The notes beneath the pieces are model-generated. The model saw nothing but the letters and a program-made list of their open reading frames with translations, did not search any database and was not told where the DNA came from. Source: Promethearchaeota archaeon (GTDB lineage Archaea > Asgardarchaeota > Lokiarchaeia > Sigyniarchaeales > SOKP01). From it: a DNA stretch of 7,063 bases. This document shows, in pieces, positions 1-6,175 of the stretch. Each line of letters starts with the position of its first letter. The first letter of the stretch is position 1. The stretch is from contig JAUWHC010000130.1 in NCBI GenBank assembly GCA_030606095.1, forward strand, positions 1 through 7,063, read 5' to 3'. The translations under genes and the position numbers were made by a program.

Positions 1-43
1 GTTTACTTTTTTTTACTTTCTGCTTTTTATCCTTTTTTTTCAT
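1..43 (-). CDS. N-terminus of a lysine-rich protein, cut by the left window edge (tentative)
   Basis: Reading the minus strand from the ATG at 43-41 gives an open frame of 14 codons to the window edge, MKKKDKKQKVKKSK, with nine lysines. The first upstream in-frame stop is at about 76-74 with no other ATG between, so this ATG is the natural start. A TATA-like box lies about 55-60 nt upstream, just beyond the mutL terminator, which is the arrangement expected for a new transcription unit. A weak GGAT sits 5 nt before the ATG. The function cannot be told from 14 residues; lysine-rich tails of this kind occur in many unrelated proteins of AT-rich genomes. The alternative is that the same A-rich tract is really a pair of plus-strand T8 tracts (7-14 and 33-40) terminating a gene that arrives from the left. 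The flanking sequence would settle this. Confidence 0.42.
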   Translation of the reverse strand, partial: MKKKDKKQKVKKSK

Positions 44-96
44 AAGATATCCATAGAATTTATGTAGTTTTACTTAATACTCTAATTGAAAACTTG

Positions 97-107
97 CTAT
101 TTATATC
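97..107 (-). promoter_or_regulatory. TATA-like box for the gene starting at 43
   Basis: On the minus strand this reads GATATAAATAG, close to the archaeal TATA consensus (TTTAWATA-like), with a purine/A-rich stretch before it. Initiation about 25 nt downstream would fall near position 75 and leave a leader of about 30 nt to the ATG at 43. It lies between the mutL terminator and that ATG. The surrounding DNA is so AT-rich that chance matches are likely, so the support comes mostly from position. Confidence 0.33.
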
Positions 108-136
108 TTAATTATTTGAAGAATTGCATAATGAGT

Positions 137-173
137 AAAAAAAACCATTTAAACTATTCTTTTAAATAGTTTA
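137..173 (-). terminator. mutL terminator: hairpin plus U8
   Basis: A perfect 9-bp inverted repeat (150-158 TAAACTATT and 165-173 AATAGTTTA, 6-nt loop) covers the last codons and stop of mutL. In the minus-strand transcript it is followed by five bases and then eight uridines (144-137). The stem is almost all A-U and therefore weak. The oligo-U tract alone would serve as an archaeal-type terminator, while hairpin plus U-tract would resemble bacterial intrinsic termination. Either way it marks the end of the mutL unit. Confidence 0.6.
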
Positions 174-1993
174 TCCAGTTCTTTAAAAGAGATAAATTTC
201 AACGTCGGTCTTCCATGTGCGCAATGATACGAATCTTTACAATTAGCTAAATCGACAATTAATATTCTAATGTCTTTTAAAGACAAATCGTCACCCCCTC
301 GAATGCTATTGTGACAAGCTAAATAATTAATAATTTCTTCTAATTTTTCTGAGAAGCTTTTATCTTTCCCTATTTCTGTTATATCACCAATAATTTCTTT
401 AATAATCTGCATACTTGGGGTTTTTCCCATTATTATTGGGATTGATCTTAAAATGAAAGTGTTACCTCCAAAATGTTCGAAATCAAATCCTAGTCGACTA
501 ATTTCCTTTAAATTGTCTTGTAAAAAGAATTTCTCGCTCGGACTTACCTCAATTTTAAGCGGCGAAATTAATTTTTGCTTACTTTTTACGGATTTTTCAT
601 AAAGATCGTAAAAAATCTCTTTATTTACGCGCTCCGAAGCTGCGTGTTGATCCAAAATATAAAAACCGCCCTCGTCATTTTCATTAATTCCTTCTAAAAC
701 TATGTAAATTTTATTACTTAATTGACCCGTGCGAGATATTAATCGAAGTTTAGGAAAACTTTTCGCAACGACATACTTTTCTCTCAAAAAGGTTTCTGCT
801 GAAGTGGCTTCCCTCAACCCCTTATCAACATCGTGATCACTCAAAATTAATTGAACTGATTTATCTATTTGGTATTTTGGACTTTTTTCAAACTCTTCTA
901 TTGAGATTTCAGGCTTATCATACGGTTCTTCTTTATCATCTTCGGCTTGAGGCGATGTAAATTTACTAATTTCTTGAAAATCGTAAGTAGCTTCTTTTTC
1001 AATAAACTTTTCTTCTACAAATTTACGAACGATATTGTAAACCTTGTTATACATGTAATCCTCGTTTTCAAACCTTATATGTAACTTTTTAGGGTGTACG
1101 TTAAAATCAATTACGGAGGGATCTATTTCTAAATGTAGAACGAAAAATGGATATTTTCCTATCATTAATGTTCCTTTATACGCTTCTTGTATAGCCCTAA
1201 ACAAAAGGTCGCTTATGACATACCGCTTATTTAAAAATATACTTGAGTGCGTTCTATTCTTTTTTGAAATCTCACTATGACCAAGCAACCCATGGAGTTT
1301 TAAATTTCCTTCCTTGAAATTGATAGGCTCCATAAATTTTGCCACATTTTTCCCATAAATATGAAAAACAGTCGTTTTCAAATCATTTAAAGCGGGACAA
1401 TTGAGAACACTTAAATCATTATGCATATAAATGAAATGAAGATGAGGATACGCTAAAGAATACCGCTGTACGATATCGGTGATGTGGCCCAGCTCAGTAG
1501 GGTCTTTCTTTAAAAACTTTTGTCGAGCTGGAATATTGTAAAATAAATTTTTAACCTTGATATCTGTTCCAATGGGACAAAAAATTTCTTTTTTATCGAT
1601 AATTTTTCTATCTTCTAATATTAATTTTACTCCTCGTTCTCTTTCCTTAATCCTTGAAGTTATTTCAACTTGACTAACGGCTGCAATACTAGCTAAAGCC
1701 TCCCCCCTAAATCCTAAAGTAGATAAAACCTCTAAATCTTCAAATTTGTTAATTTTACTACTTGTATGGCGCTCAAATGCTATTACAATCTCATCAGGAG
1801 GAATACCAATGCCGTCGTCTATAACATGGATTAAGCTTTTTCCAGCTTTTTTAACGATAATTCGAATTTCTCTCGCTCCAGCGTCTATACTATTTTCAAT
1901 TAATTCCTTCACGACGTTCGCTGGTCTTTCTACTACCTCTCCGGCTGCGATCTTTTCAGCGTCTTCTATTATCTTAATTTTATTTCTTATCAA
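149..1993 (-). CDS. mutL: DNA mismatch repair protein MutL (endonuclease type)
   Basis: MutL, 614 aa, a normal length for the family. It is an ATP-driven matchmaker recruited by mismatch-bound MutS and, in this type, the nuclease that nicks the strand to be repaired. The N-terminal GHKL ATPase (about 1-330) has all motifs: IAAGEVVERP at 15-24, catalytic Glu30 and Mg-binding Asn34 in KELIEN, DDGIGIP at 59-65, GFRGEAL at 94-100, and the NVHPKK lysine loop near 298-303. A charged linker (about 335-400) leads to the C-terminal dimerisation and nuclease domain, with an intact DQHA(X)2E(X)4E motif at 448-459, ACHNSIR at 559-565 and CAHGRPT at 591-597. QKLISP at 473-478 sits where MutL and PMS2 proteins carry a sliding-clamp-binding motif. 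The start is TTG: it places IAAGEVV at the usual distance, no in-frame ATG is nearby, and a stop closes the frame about ten codons upstream. No clear ribosome binding site is visible. An intact nuclease motif fits a MutH-independent system. Confidence 0.98.
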   Translation of the reverse strand: MIRNKIKIIEDAEKIAAGEVVERPANVVKELIENSIDAGAREIRIIVKKAGKSLIHVIDDGIGIPPDEIVIAFERHTSSKINKFEDLEVLSTLGFRGEALASIAAVSQVEITSRIKERERGVKLILEDRKIIDKKEIFCPIGTDIKVKNLFYNIPARQKFLKKDPTELGHITDIVQRYSLAYPHLHFIYMHNDLSVLNCPALNDLKTTVFHIYGKNVAKFMEPINFKEGNLKLHGLLGHSEISKKNRTHSSIFLNKRYVISDLLFRAIQEAYKGTLMIGKYPFFVLHLEIDPSVIDFNVHPKKLHIRFENEDYMYNKVYNIVRKFVEEKFIEKEATYDFQEISKFTSPQAEDDKEEPYDKPEISIEEFEKSPKYQIDKSVQLILSDHDVDKGLREATSAETFLREKYVVAKSFPKLRLISRTGQLSNKIYIVLEGINENDEGGFYILDQHAASERVNKEIFYDLYEKSVKSKQKLISPLKIEVSPSEKFFLQDNLKEISRLGFDFEHFGGNTFILRSIPIIMGKTPSMQIIKEIIGDITEIGKDKSFSEKLEEIINYLACHNSIRGGDDLSLKDIRILIVDLANCKDSYHCAHGRPTLKFISFKELDKLFKRIV

Positions 1994-2028
1994 CTTTTTG
2001 TAAACCTGTATATAATTCTCTTAAAAAT

Positions 2029-2160
2029 CTATTAAATTTAAAAAGTTAATATAATTCATATTGCAATCAAATTTAAAATAATACTCTATTAAGATTTAAA
2101 TAAAAACTATTAATTGAAATATTGTGACTAAACAGCAAAAATCTTATTAAATTCTATTAA
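2029..2160. repeat. Four copies of CTATTAA in the divergent mutL/glycosyltransferase gap
   Basis: The heptamer CTATTAA occurs in the same orientation at 2029-2035, 2086-2092, 2107-2113 and 2154-2160; three copies are preceded by T. Given the scarcity of C in this gap, about 0.1 copy is expected by a rough base-frequency estimate. The copies lie between two divergent starts, so they could be operator half-sites, but nothing else supports that, and AT-rich spacers are prone to slippage repeats. The rest of the 1994-2211 gap shows no RNA gene or open frame worth calling. Confidence 0.3.
2047..2054 (-). promoter_or_regulatory. TATA-like box for mutL (weak)
   Basis: The minus strand reads TTATATTA, preceded by GAA. 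Initiation about 25 nt downstream would fall near 2025, leaving a leader of about 30 nt before the TTG start at 1993. Other TATA-like strings exist in this gap, so this choice rests on spacing alone. Confidence 0.2.
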
Positions 2161-2170
2161 TACATAAAAT
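2161..2170 (+). promoter_or_regulatory. TATA-like box for the glycosyltransferase gene (weak)
   Basis: TACATAAAAT lies about 45 nt before the ATG at 2212. Initiation about 25 nt downstream would leave a short leader of about 20 nt, in keeping with the lack of a Shine-Dalgarno sequence before this gene. The background is very AT-rich, so confidence is low. Confidence 0.2.
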
Positions 2171-2211
2171 TAAACTACTATTCAATAATTTTTTAATTTT
2201 TAGAAAATGCC

Positions 2212-3147
2212 ATGAATGATGAAGATTTTAATGAAGAAAATTCTACAATTCATATAAATATGGTTTATCTCTTAGTTATTGCGACCATATTTCTATTTAT
2301 CACTAGAATCGTTCTGAATCTTTTTGACTTTCCATTAATATTAGAAGGTTCAAGAGATGTTGACTTTAAAATATTTTTATTGGGATTAGAGAATGGTTTA
2401 ATTAATTTCTACAACCCAATTGACGTTCCAGAAGGAGTGCCTGATTGGCCCCCATACTATCTATATTTTTGGTACTTTATCTTTTTTCCAATGGGATTAC
2501 TTCCTTTCGAAATAAGCGTGTATATATGGGATTTGTTGAGATTAATACTTACGAGTTATATAGTTCTAAAAGCTTTTAAAATAATCAAAAATAGAACAAA
2601 TTTGAAATATTTTTACTTTACAATATCAGTTGGTTTTTTCATTGATGGATGGTATAATAATTGTAATTTCTTGATTGTATTCTTTCTGTTTATGTCTTAT
2701 ACTTTGTTAGAAAGCGATAAAAAGTGGACATCTGGATTATTTTTTGCTCTATCGACAATAAAAATAAATTCAATTCTATTTATTCCTGTATTATTAATAG
2801 CGAAAAAGATTAAATTAAAAGATTTATATTACTACGTTATTCCCTTCATTCTTTTGTGTTTACCATATATTATCTTTCCAGATTTTTTTTTCCAAATGAT
2901 TGCTAATTGGTTAAATAGTACCCCTGGAATTCAGGGGTTAACATTCCTTGATCCAATATTATGGAAAGCAGTACAGCCCTCCCATTTAATGTTTTTAGGT
3001 TTTCTATTTGTAATAATATTTGAAAATATTGAGCAGTTTAAAAGGAAAGATCAAATTAGAAATGGTATAGTTATAGCTCTGATCCTGTTTTATATCTATA
3101 TAAGCTTAATAATTTGGCTAATTCCACTGTTGGGATATATTAATTAA
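2212..3147 (+). CDS. Multi-pass membrane glycosyltransferase, GT-C fold, GT87/DUF2029-like
   Basis: A 311-residue protein with a short acidic N-tail (1-16) and about eight or nine hydrophobic spans, roughly 17-38, 82-95, 100-121, 132-147, 152-165, 173-197, 204-224, 257-271 and 284-305. After the first span comes SRDVDF (48-52). Acidic residues in this first outer loop are the usual catalytic position of GT-C enzymes that take sugars from polyprenyl-phosphate donors. An aromatic-proline loop follows (about 67-88, including DWPPYY), then NNCNF (149-153) and a span with a buried lysine (IKINS, 183-187), the pattern of GT87/DUF2029 proteins. The expected role is adding mannose or a similar sugar to a lipid-linked or surface glycan; donor and acceptor cannot be told. 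It is shorter than typical members (about 400 aa), so C-terminal spans may be missing. There is no Shine-Dalgarno site, and the ATG is the only start in frame after the upstream stop. It diverges from mutL and converges on mutS. Codons are poor in CpG, unlike those of mutL. Confidence 0.72.
   Translation: MNDEDFNEENSTIHINMVYLLVIATIFLFITRIVLNLFDFPLILEGSRDVDFKIFLLGLENGLINFYNPIDVPEGVPDWPPYYLYFWYFIFFPMGLLPFEISVYIWDLLRLILTSYIVLKAFKIIKNRTNLKYFYFTISVGFFIDGWYNNCNFLIVFFLFMSYTLLESDKKWTSGLFFALSTIKINSILFIPVLLIAKKIKLKDLYYYVIPFILLCLPYIIFPDFFFQMIANWLNSTPGIQGLTFLDPILWKAVQPSHLMFLGFLFVIIFENIEQFKRKDQIRNGIVIALILFYIYISLIIWLIPLLGYIN
2920..2938. repeat. GC-rich inverted repeat inside the glycosyltransferase gene
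   Basis: ACCCCTG (2920-2926) and CAGGGGT (2932-2938) are perfect inverted arms around a 5-nt loop, GAATT. Five of seven pairs are G-C, in a gene that is otherwise mostly A+T. It encodes part of the loop STPGIQGL (236-243) and could form a hairpin in mRNA on either strand. No U-tract follows, so it does not look like a terminator. Confidence 0.35.
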
Positions 3148-3149
3148 TA
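3138..3149. repeat. 12-bp palindrome at the convergent 3' overlap
   Basis: TATTAATTAATA is a perfect palindrome with no loop. The glycosyltransferase stop (3145-3147) and the mutS stop (3142-3140) both lie inside it, so each strand reads ATT AAT TAA and both proteins end in Ile-Asn. The two genes overlap by 8 bp (3140-3147). Confidence 0.85.
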
Positions 3150-6055
3150 AAATTAGATAATTTTTCTTTGAGGAAAATAAGTTTTTTCATAGCTTCAATA
3201 GGAGTTAAAGAATTTATTTCAATCTCCTTAATAATATCAATCAACTCTTTTGCATTTTTATCTAATGCCATTACTTTCTTGATTGAAGGTTTAAAAAAGG
3301 TAGTTTGCATATATTTTTTTTCCTTGTTAATATGAGTTTTAGGCTTTTTAGTGATATCTGACTGATCCTTGAGGTTTGTTAGCTGTTCTTTCTTTTTCTC
3401 AACTTCAAATTTTTTTTGTCCTAATTCCCTCTCCTTTTTAATTAGTTCGGCTTCACACTCGTTCATCTCGCGCTGTTTTACATCTAAGTCTAAATTCAAA
3501 CGTTCTAGCGCTTTCTTTTTTTCTTGAATAAATTTGTCGTAATATTTGTTAGTTAATTTTCCATTACCGTTTTCTTCTACTGTAGCTTTAAATGGATCTT
3601 TTTCCTCGATTTGATCTAAAATTTCAAACGCTCTTATAATAACGTCATCTGGGATTCCTGCTAGTTTCGCAATGTGAATTCCATACGATTTATCAGTGCT
3701 TCCCGGTTGTAATTTTCGAATGAAATTAATGCTTCCATCGTCATTTTCGATAATGTCTAAATGATAATTTTTTATTCTTGGTAGATTTATCTCAGTTAAT
3801 TGGTGATAATGGGTGCTAAATAGCGTCTTTGCCTTCAATTCGTGTAATTTTTCGAGAGTTGCTAAAGCGATACTTTGACCGTCACTAGTGCTCGTGCCTC
3901 TTCCAAGTTCGTCTATTATAACTAGACTTTTCTTCGTCACAAAATTTAATATCTTTGCCGTTTCAGTCATTTCTATCATAAATGTGCTTAATTTCCTCGC
4001 TAAATCATCAGACGCGCCTATACGCGTGAAAATTTGATCAATAACACCTATTGTAGCAGATTTGGCTGGGACAAAGCACCCCATTTGAGCAATAATACAA
4101 ATTAAGGCAACTTGTCGTAAATAAGTAGATTTTCCAGCCATATTCGGTCCAGTAATTATTAAAACTTGCTCATTATCCGTATCTAAATAACAATCGTTAG
4201 GAATAAATTTTTCAGATAATCTTATTTGCTCAACAACGGGATGTCTTCCCCCTTTAATTACAATTTTACCTTCGTTATTGATTTTAGGGCGACTATAGTC
4301 GTATTTTTCTGCAACTTCTGCAAAACAAGCAAGAACATCAATATATGCTATTTTTTTAGCAGTTTCTAAGATTTTTAATGTTTCTCCTACAATTTTTTCT
4401 CTAATTATACAGAATACTTCATATTCCAAATCGTTTATCTGTTCTTCCGCTTGAACAATTTTTTCTTCTAATTCTTTTAGTTCTTTTGTGGTATATCTTT
4501 TCGCATTTTTGAGAGTTTGGCGTTCAACATATTCTTCTGGTATTTTTGTGATATATCTTAGCGTTTTCAAAGTAATTTGTATATAATATCCAAGAATGTT
4601 ATTATGTCCCACTTTAAAACCTGAATTTACTTTCCATCTATCTCTCTGCTGTTTTTCGTAATTAAGAACGTAATTTTTACCATTCTGGAGGATATCTCTT
4701 AATTCATCTATTTTTTCGTTAAATCCTGCCTTTATCAAGTGACCCTCTTTAACCGTGGTAGGTGCGTCGTCTTTTATAGAAACTTCTATTATACTTCGAG
4801 CTTCTCTAAAATCATCAATTTTATCGATGAATTTTGAGACTTCCGGAATTTTAGATTTTTCTAATATCTTTTTAATTTTAGGTATTATTTCCAAAGAATT
4901 TTTTATGTTAATTAAGTCGCGAGCGTTGGAATTTCGAGAGTAATTAATTCGGTTTATAAACCTTTCAAGATCACCAATAACTTTTAATTCTTCCCTTAAT
5001 TCAGACCTTAAGAAAACATCGTCCTTAAATTTTTGAACTATATTAATTCTTTGATTTATCTCGTTTATGTCTGTTAAAGGTTGAAGGATAATTTTTTTTA
5101 ATAAACGAGCTCCCATAGGTGTATGAGTCTGATTAAAGATCGAATATAATGTTGTATCCTTCCCCTTTTCCCAAAGTGAGCTAACTAATTCTAAATTTCT
5201 CTGAGTAACATAATCTAAGTGTAAAACTTTTTCTTCACGAATGAGATTTATTTTAAAAAGATTAGGAATTACATCCCTTTGAGTTTCCTTTAAAAATGCT
5301 AATAAACCCCCAGAAGCTTGAACCGCCATTTCACAGTTTTCTAAATCAAAACTATTTAAATTGGAAATATTGAAATGTCGTTTAATTAAATCTCGCGCTT
5401 CGTCATAATTAAACACATAATCTTCGTAAGATTTAATTAAAGCATCGTTTAAATCGCTTAATAATAGAAAGAGATGTTCGTCCTTTTTTAATTCCGTAGG
5501 TACAATCAATTCTACTGGATCGTATTGAGAATAGGTGCTTAGTATTTTTTCTAGTGGATCTTGTTCACTCTTAAAAAATTCCGTCGTAACGAATTCGCCC
5601 GTTGAGAGATCAGCGAAAGCGATTCCGAATCCCTTTCTTTCTTTAACAATAGAACAAATATAGTTGTTTTCGTTTGCTTTAAGCATATCAGGCTCGATAA
5701 TAGTGCCCGGGGATAATATTCTAACGACACCTCGTTTAACTATTCTTCCCTTTACTGTGGTGGGGTCCTCTAATTGTTCGACAATTACTACTGTTTCTCC
5801 TAGGTTGATTAAATTGTTTAAATAAGAGCCGGCGTGATGTGGTATCCCTGCTAAGGGATATGAATCTGATCCAATTTTTCTTTTTGTCAAAGTTATTCCT
5901 AAAAGATTTGAAACTCGAACGGCATCGTCGTAGAAAAACTCGTAAAAATCTCCCATACGATAAGCTAATATTGTATCTGGGTACTTTTTTTTAACGGAAT
6001 ACCAATGTTGCATCATTGGAGTGAGTTCTTTAAATTTAATATCTTCAAAAGGCAT
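3140..6055 (-). CDS. mutS: DNA mismatch repair protein MutS (MutS1 type) with extended C-terminal coiled coil
   Basis: MutS binds mispaired or looped-out bases as a dimer and, on ATP exchange, becomes a sliding clamp that recruits MutL. All domains are present: mismatch-binding domain I (about 8-125) with the Phe-X-Glu motif F37-Y38-E39 in GDFYEFF, connector (about 130-245), lever (about 270-425 and 530-590), clamp (about 425-530) and ABC-type ATPase (about 595-815). The ATPase shows Walker A GPNMAGKST at 636-644, Walker B LVIIDE at 711-716 and the switch THYH at 748-751. The signature loop reads DDLARKLSTF (683-692), with Lys688 where the family has Gly. The protein has 971 residues against about 850-870 for usual MutS1. 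The excess is a Lys/Glu-rich coiled coil (about 834-900), followed by QTTFF (917-921), placed like the bacterial clamp-binding motif, and the conserved tail NSLTPIEAMKKL (948-959). The ATG at 6055 is the only in-frame start after an upstream TAG; no Shine-Dalgarno site is visible. Confidence 0.98.
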   Translation of the reverse strand: MPFEDIKFKELTPMMQHWYSVKKKYPDTILAYRMGDFYEFFYDDAVRVSNLLGITLTKRKIGSDSYPLAGIPHHAGSYLNNLINLGETVVIVEQLEDPTTVKGRIVKRGVVRILSPGTIIEPDMLKANENNYICSIVKERKGFGIAFADLSTGEFVTTEFFKSEQDPLEKILSTYSQYDPVELIVPTELKKDEHLFLLLSDLNDALIKSYEDYVFNYDEARDLIKRHFNISNLNSFDLENCEMAVQASGGLLAFLKETQRDVIPNLFKINLIREEKVLHLDYVTQRNLELVSSLWEKGKDTTLYSIFNQTHTPMGARLLKKIILQPLTDINEINQRINIVQKFKDDVFLRSELREELKVIGDLERFINRINYSRNSNARDLINIKNSLEIIPKIKKILEKSKIPEVSKFIDKIDDFREARSIIEVSIKDDAPTTVKEGHLIKAGFNEKIDELRDILQNGKNYVLNYEKQQRDRWKVNSGFKVGHNNILGYYIQITLKTLRYITKIPEEYVERQTLKNAKRYTTKELKELEEKIVQAEEQINDLEYEVFCIIREKIVGETLKILETAKKIAYIDVLACFAEVAEKYDYSRPKINNEGKIVIKGGRHPVVEQIRLSEKFIPNDCYLDTDNEQVLIITGPNMAGKSTYLRQVALICIIAQMGCFVPAKSATIGVIDQIFTRIGASDDLARKLSTFMIEMTETAKILNFVTKKSLVIIDELGRGTSTSDGQSIALATLEKLHELKAKTLFSTHYHQLTEINLPRIKNYHLDIIENDDGSINFIRKLQPGSTDKSYGIHIAKLAGIPDDVIIRAFEILDQIEEKDPFKATVEENGNGKLTNKYYDKFIQEKKKALERLNLDLDVKQREMNECEAELIKKERELGQKKFEVEKKKEQLTNLKDQSDITKKPKTHINKEKKYMQTTFFKPSIKKVMALDKNAKELIDIIKEIEINSLTPIEAMKKLIFLKEKLSNFIN
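3161..3187 (+). terminator. Possible oligo-T termination zone for the glycosyltransferase gene
   Basis: After the plus-strand stop at 3147 come T5 (3161-3165) and T6 (3182-3187), both inside the 3' end of mutS. Archaeal RNA polymerase can stop at such tracts, but these are short and the mutS tail is rich in AAA/GAA codons, which produce T-runs on this strand anyway. Confidence 0.2.
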
Positions 6056-6098
6056 TTTATGGCGAATTACATTACTTTCCTATAACTAACAAATAACT

Positions 6099-6108
6099 TA
6101 TTTTAAAA
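6099..6108 (-). promoter_or_regulatory. TATA-like box for mutS
   Basis: The minus strand reads TTTTAAAATA, about 45-50 nt before the mutS ATG. Initiation about 25 nt downstream would fall near 6077 and leave a leader of about 20 nt with no Shine-Dalgarno sequence. It partly overlaps the start of an imperfect direct repeat. The call rests on spacing in an AT-rich gap. Confidence 0.27.
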
Positions 6109-6154
6109 TTATTAGTTTTTAATTGGAATAAATTATAATTATTAGGTTTTTAAT
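6107..6154. repeat. Imperfect 17/18-nt direct repeat upstream of mutS
   Basis: AATTATTAGTTTTTAAT (6107-6123) recurs as AATTATTAGGTTTTTAAT (6137-6154), differing only by one extra G, with a 30-bp period. The pair lies between the flippase terminator and the mutS TATA-like box. It may be a local duplication or a two-site regulator target; the sequence does not decide. Confidence 0.5.
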
Positions 6155-6158
6155 AAAT

Positions 6159-6168
6159 AAAAAAAAAA
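6159..6168 (-). terminator. Oligo-T terminator of the flippase gene
   Basis: The plus strand has ten consecutive A here, so the minus-strand transcript carries U10 beginning 8 nt after the flippase stop (6178-6176). No hairpin precedes it, which is the form typical of archaeal termination and less typical of bacteria. It separates the flippase unit from mutS. Confidence 0.58.
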
Positions 6169-6175
6169 GGAGATA

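Noticed and set aside
1746..2003. An 85-codon open frame on the plus strand opposite the mutL N-terminus
   Set aside because: It lies almost wholly antisense to the conserved MutL ATPase motifs, and its serine/isoleucine-rich product is a shadow of them.
4755..4943. A 62-codon plus-strand open frame inside mutS
   Set aside because: It is antisense to the MutS lever/clamp region, with no start signal or recognisable content.
149..6055. A new defence or mobile system built around MutS/MutL
   Set aside because: Both proteins have the complete domain order of housekeeping mismatch repair. I see no integrase, transposase, inverted terminal repeats, attachment sites or CRISPR-like arrays.
3140..6055. 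MutS2, MutS5 or another non-repair MutS paralogue
   Set aside because: The mismatch-binding domain I with the Phe-X-Glu motif is present and there is no Smr domain, so this is MutS1.
6159..6175. Strong Shine-Dalgarno-like AAGGAGATAT on the plus strand
   Set aside because: No start codon or open frame follows on the plus strand. The A-run is better explained as the U-tract terminator of the minus-strand flippase gene.
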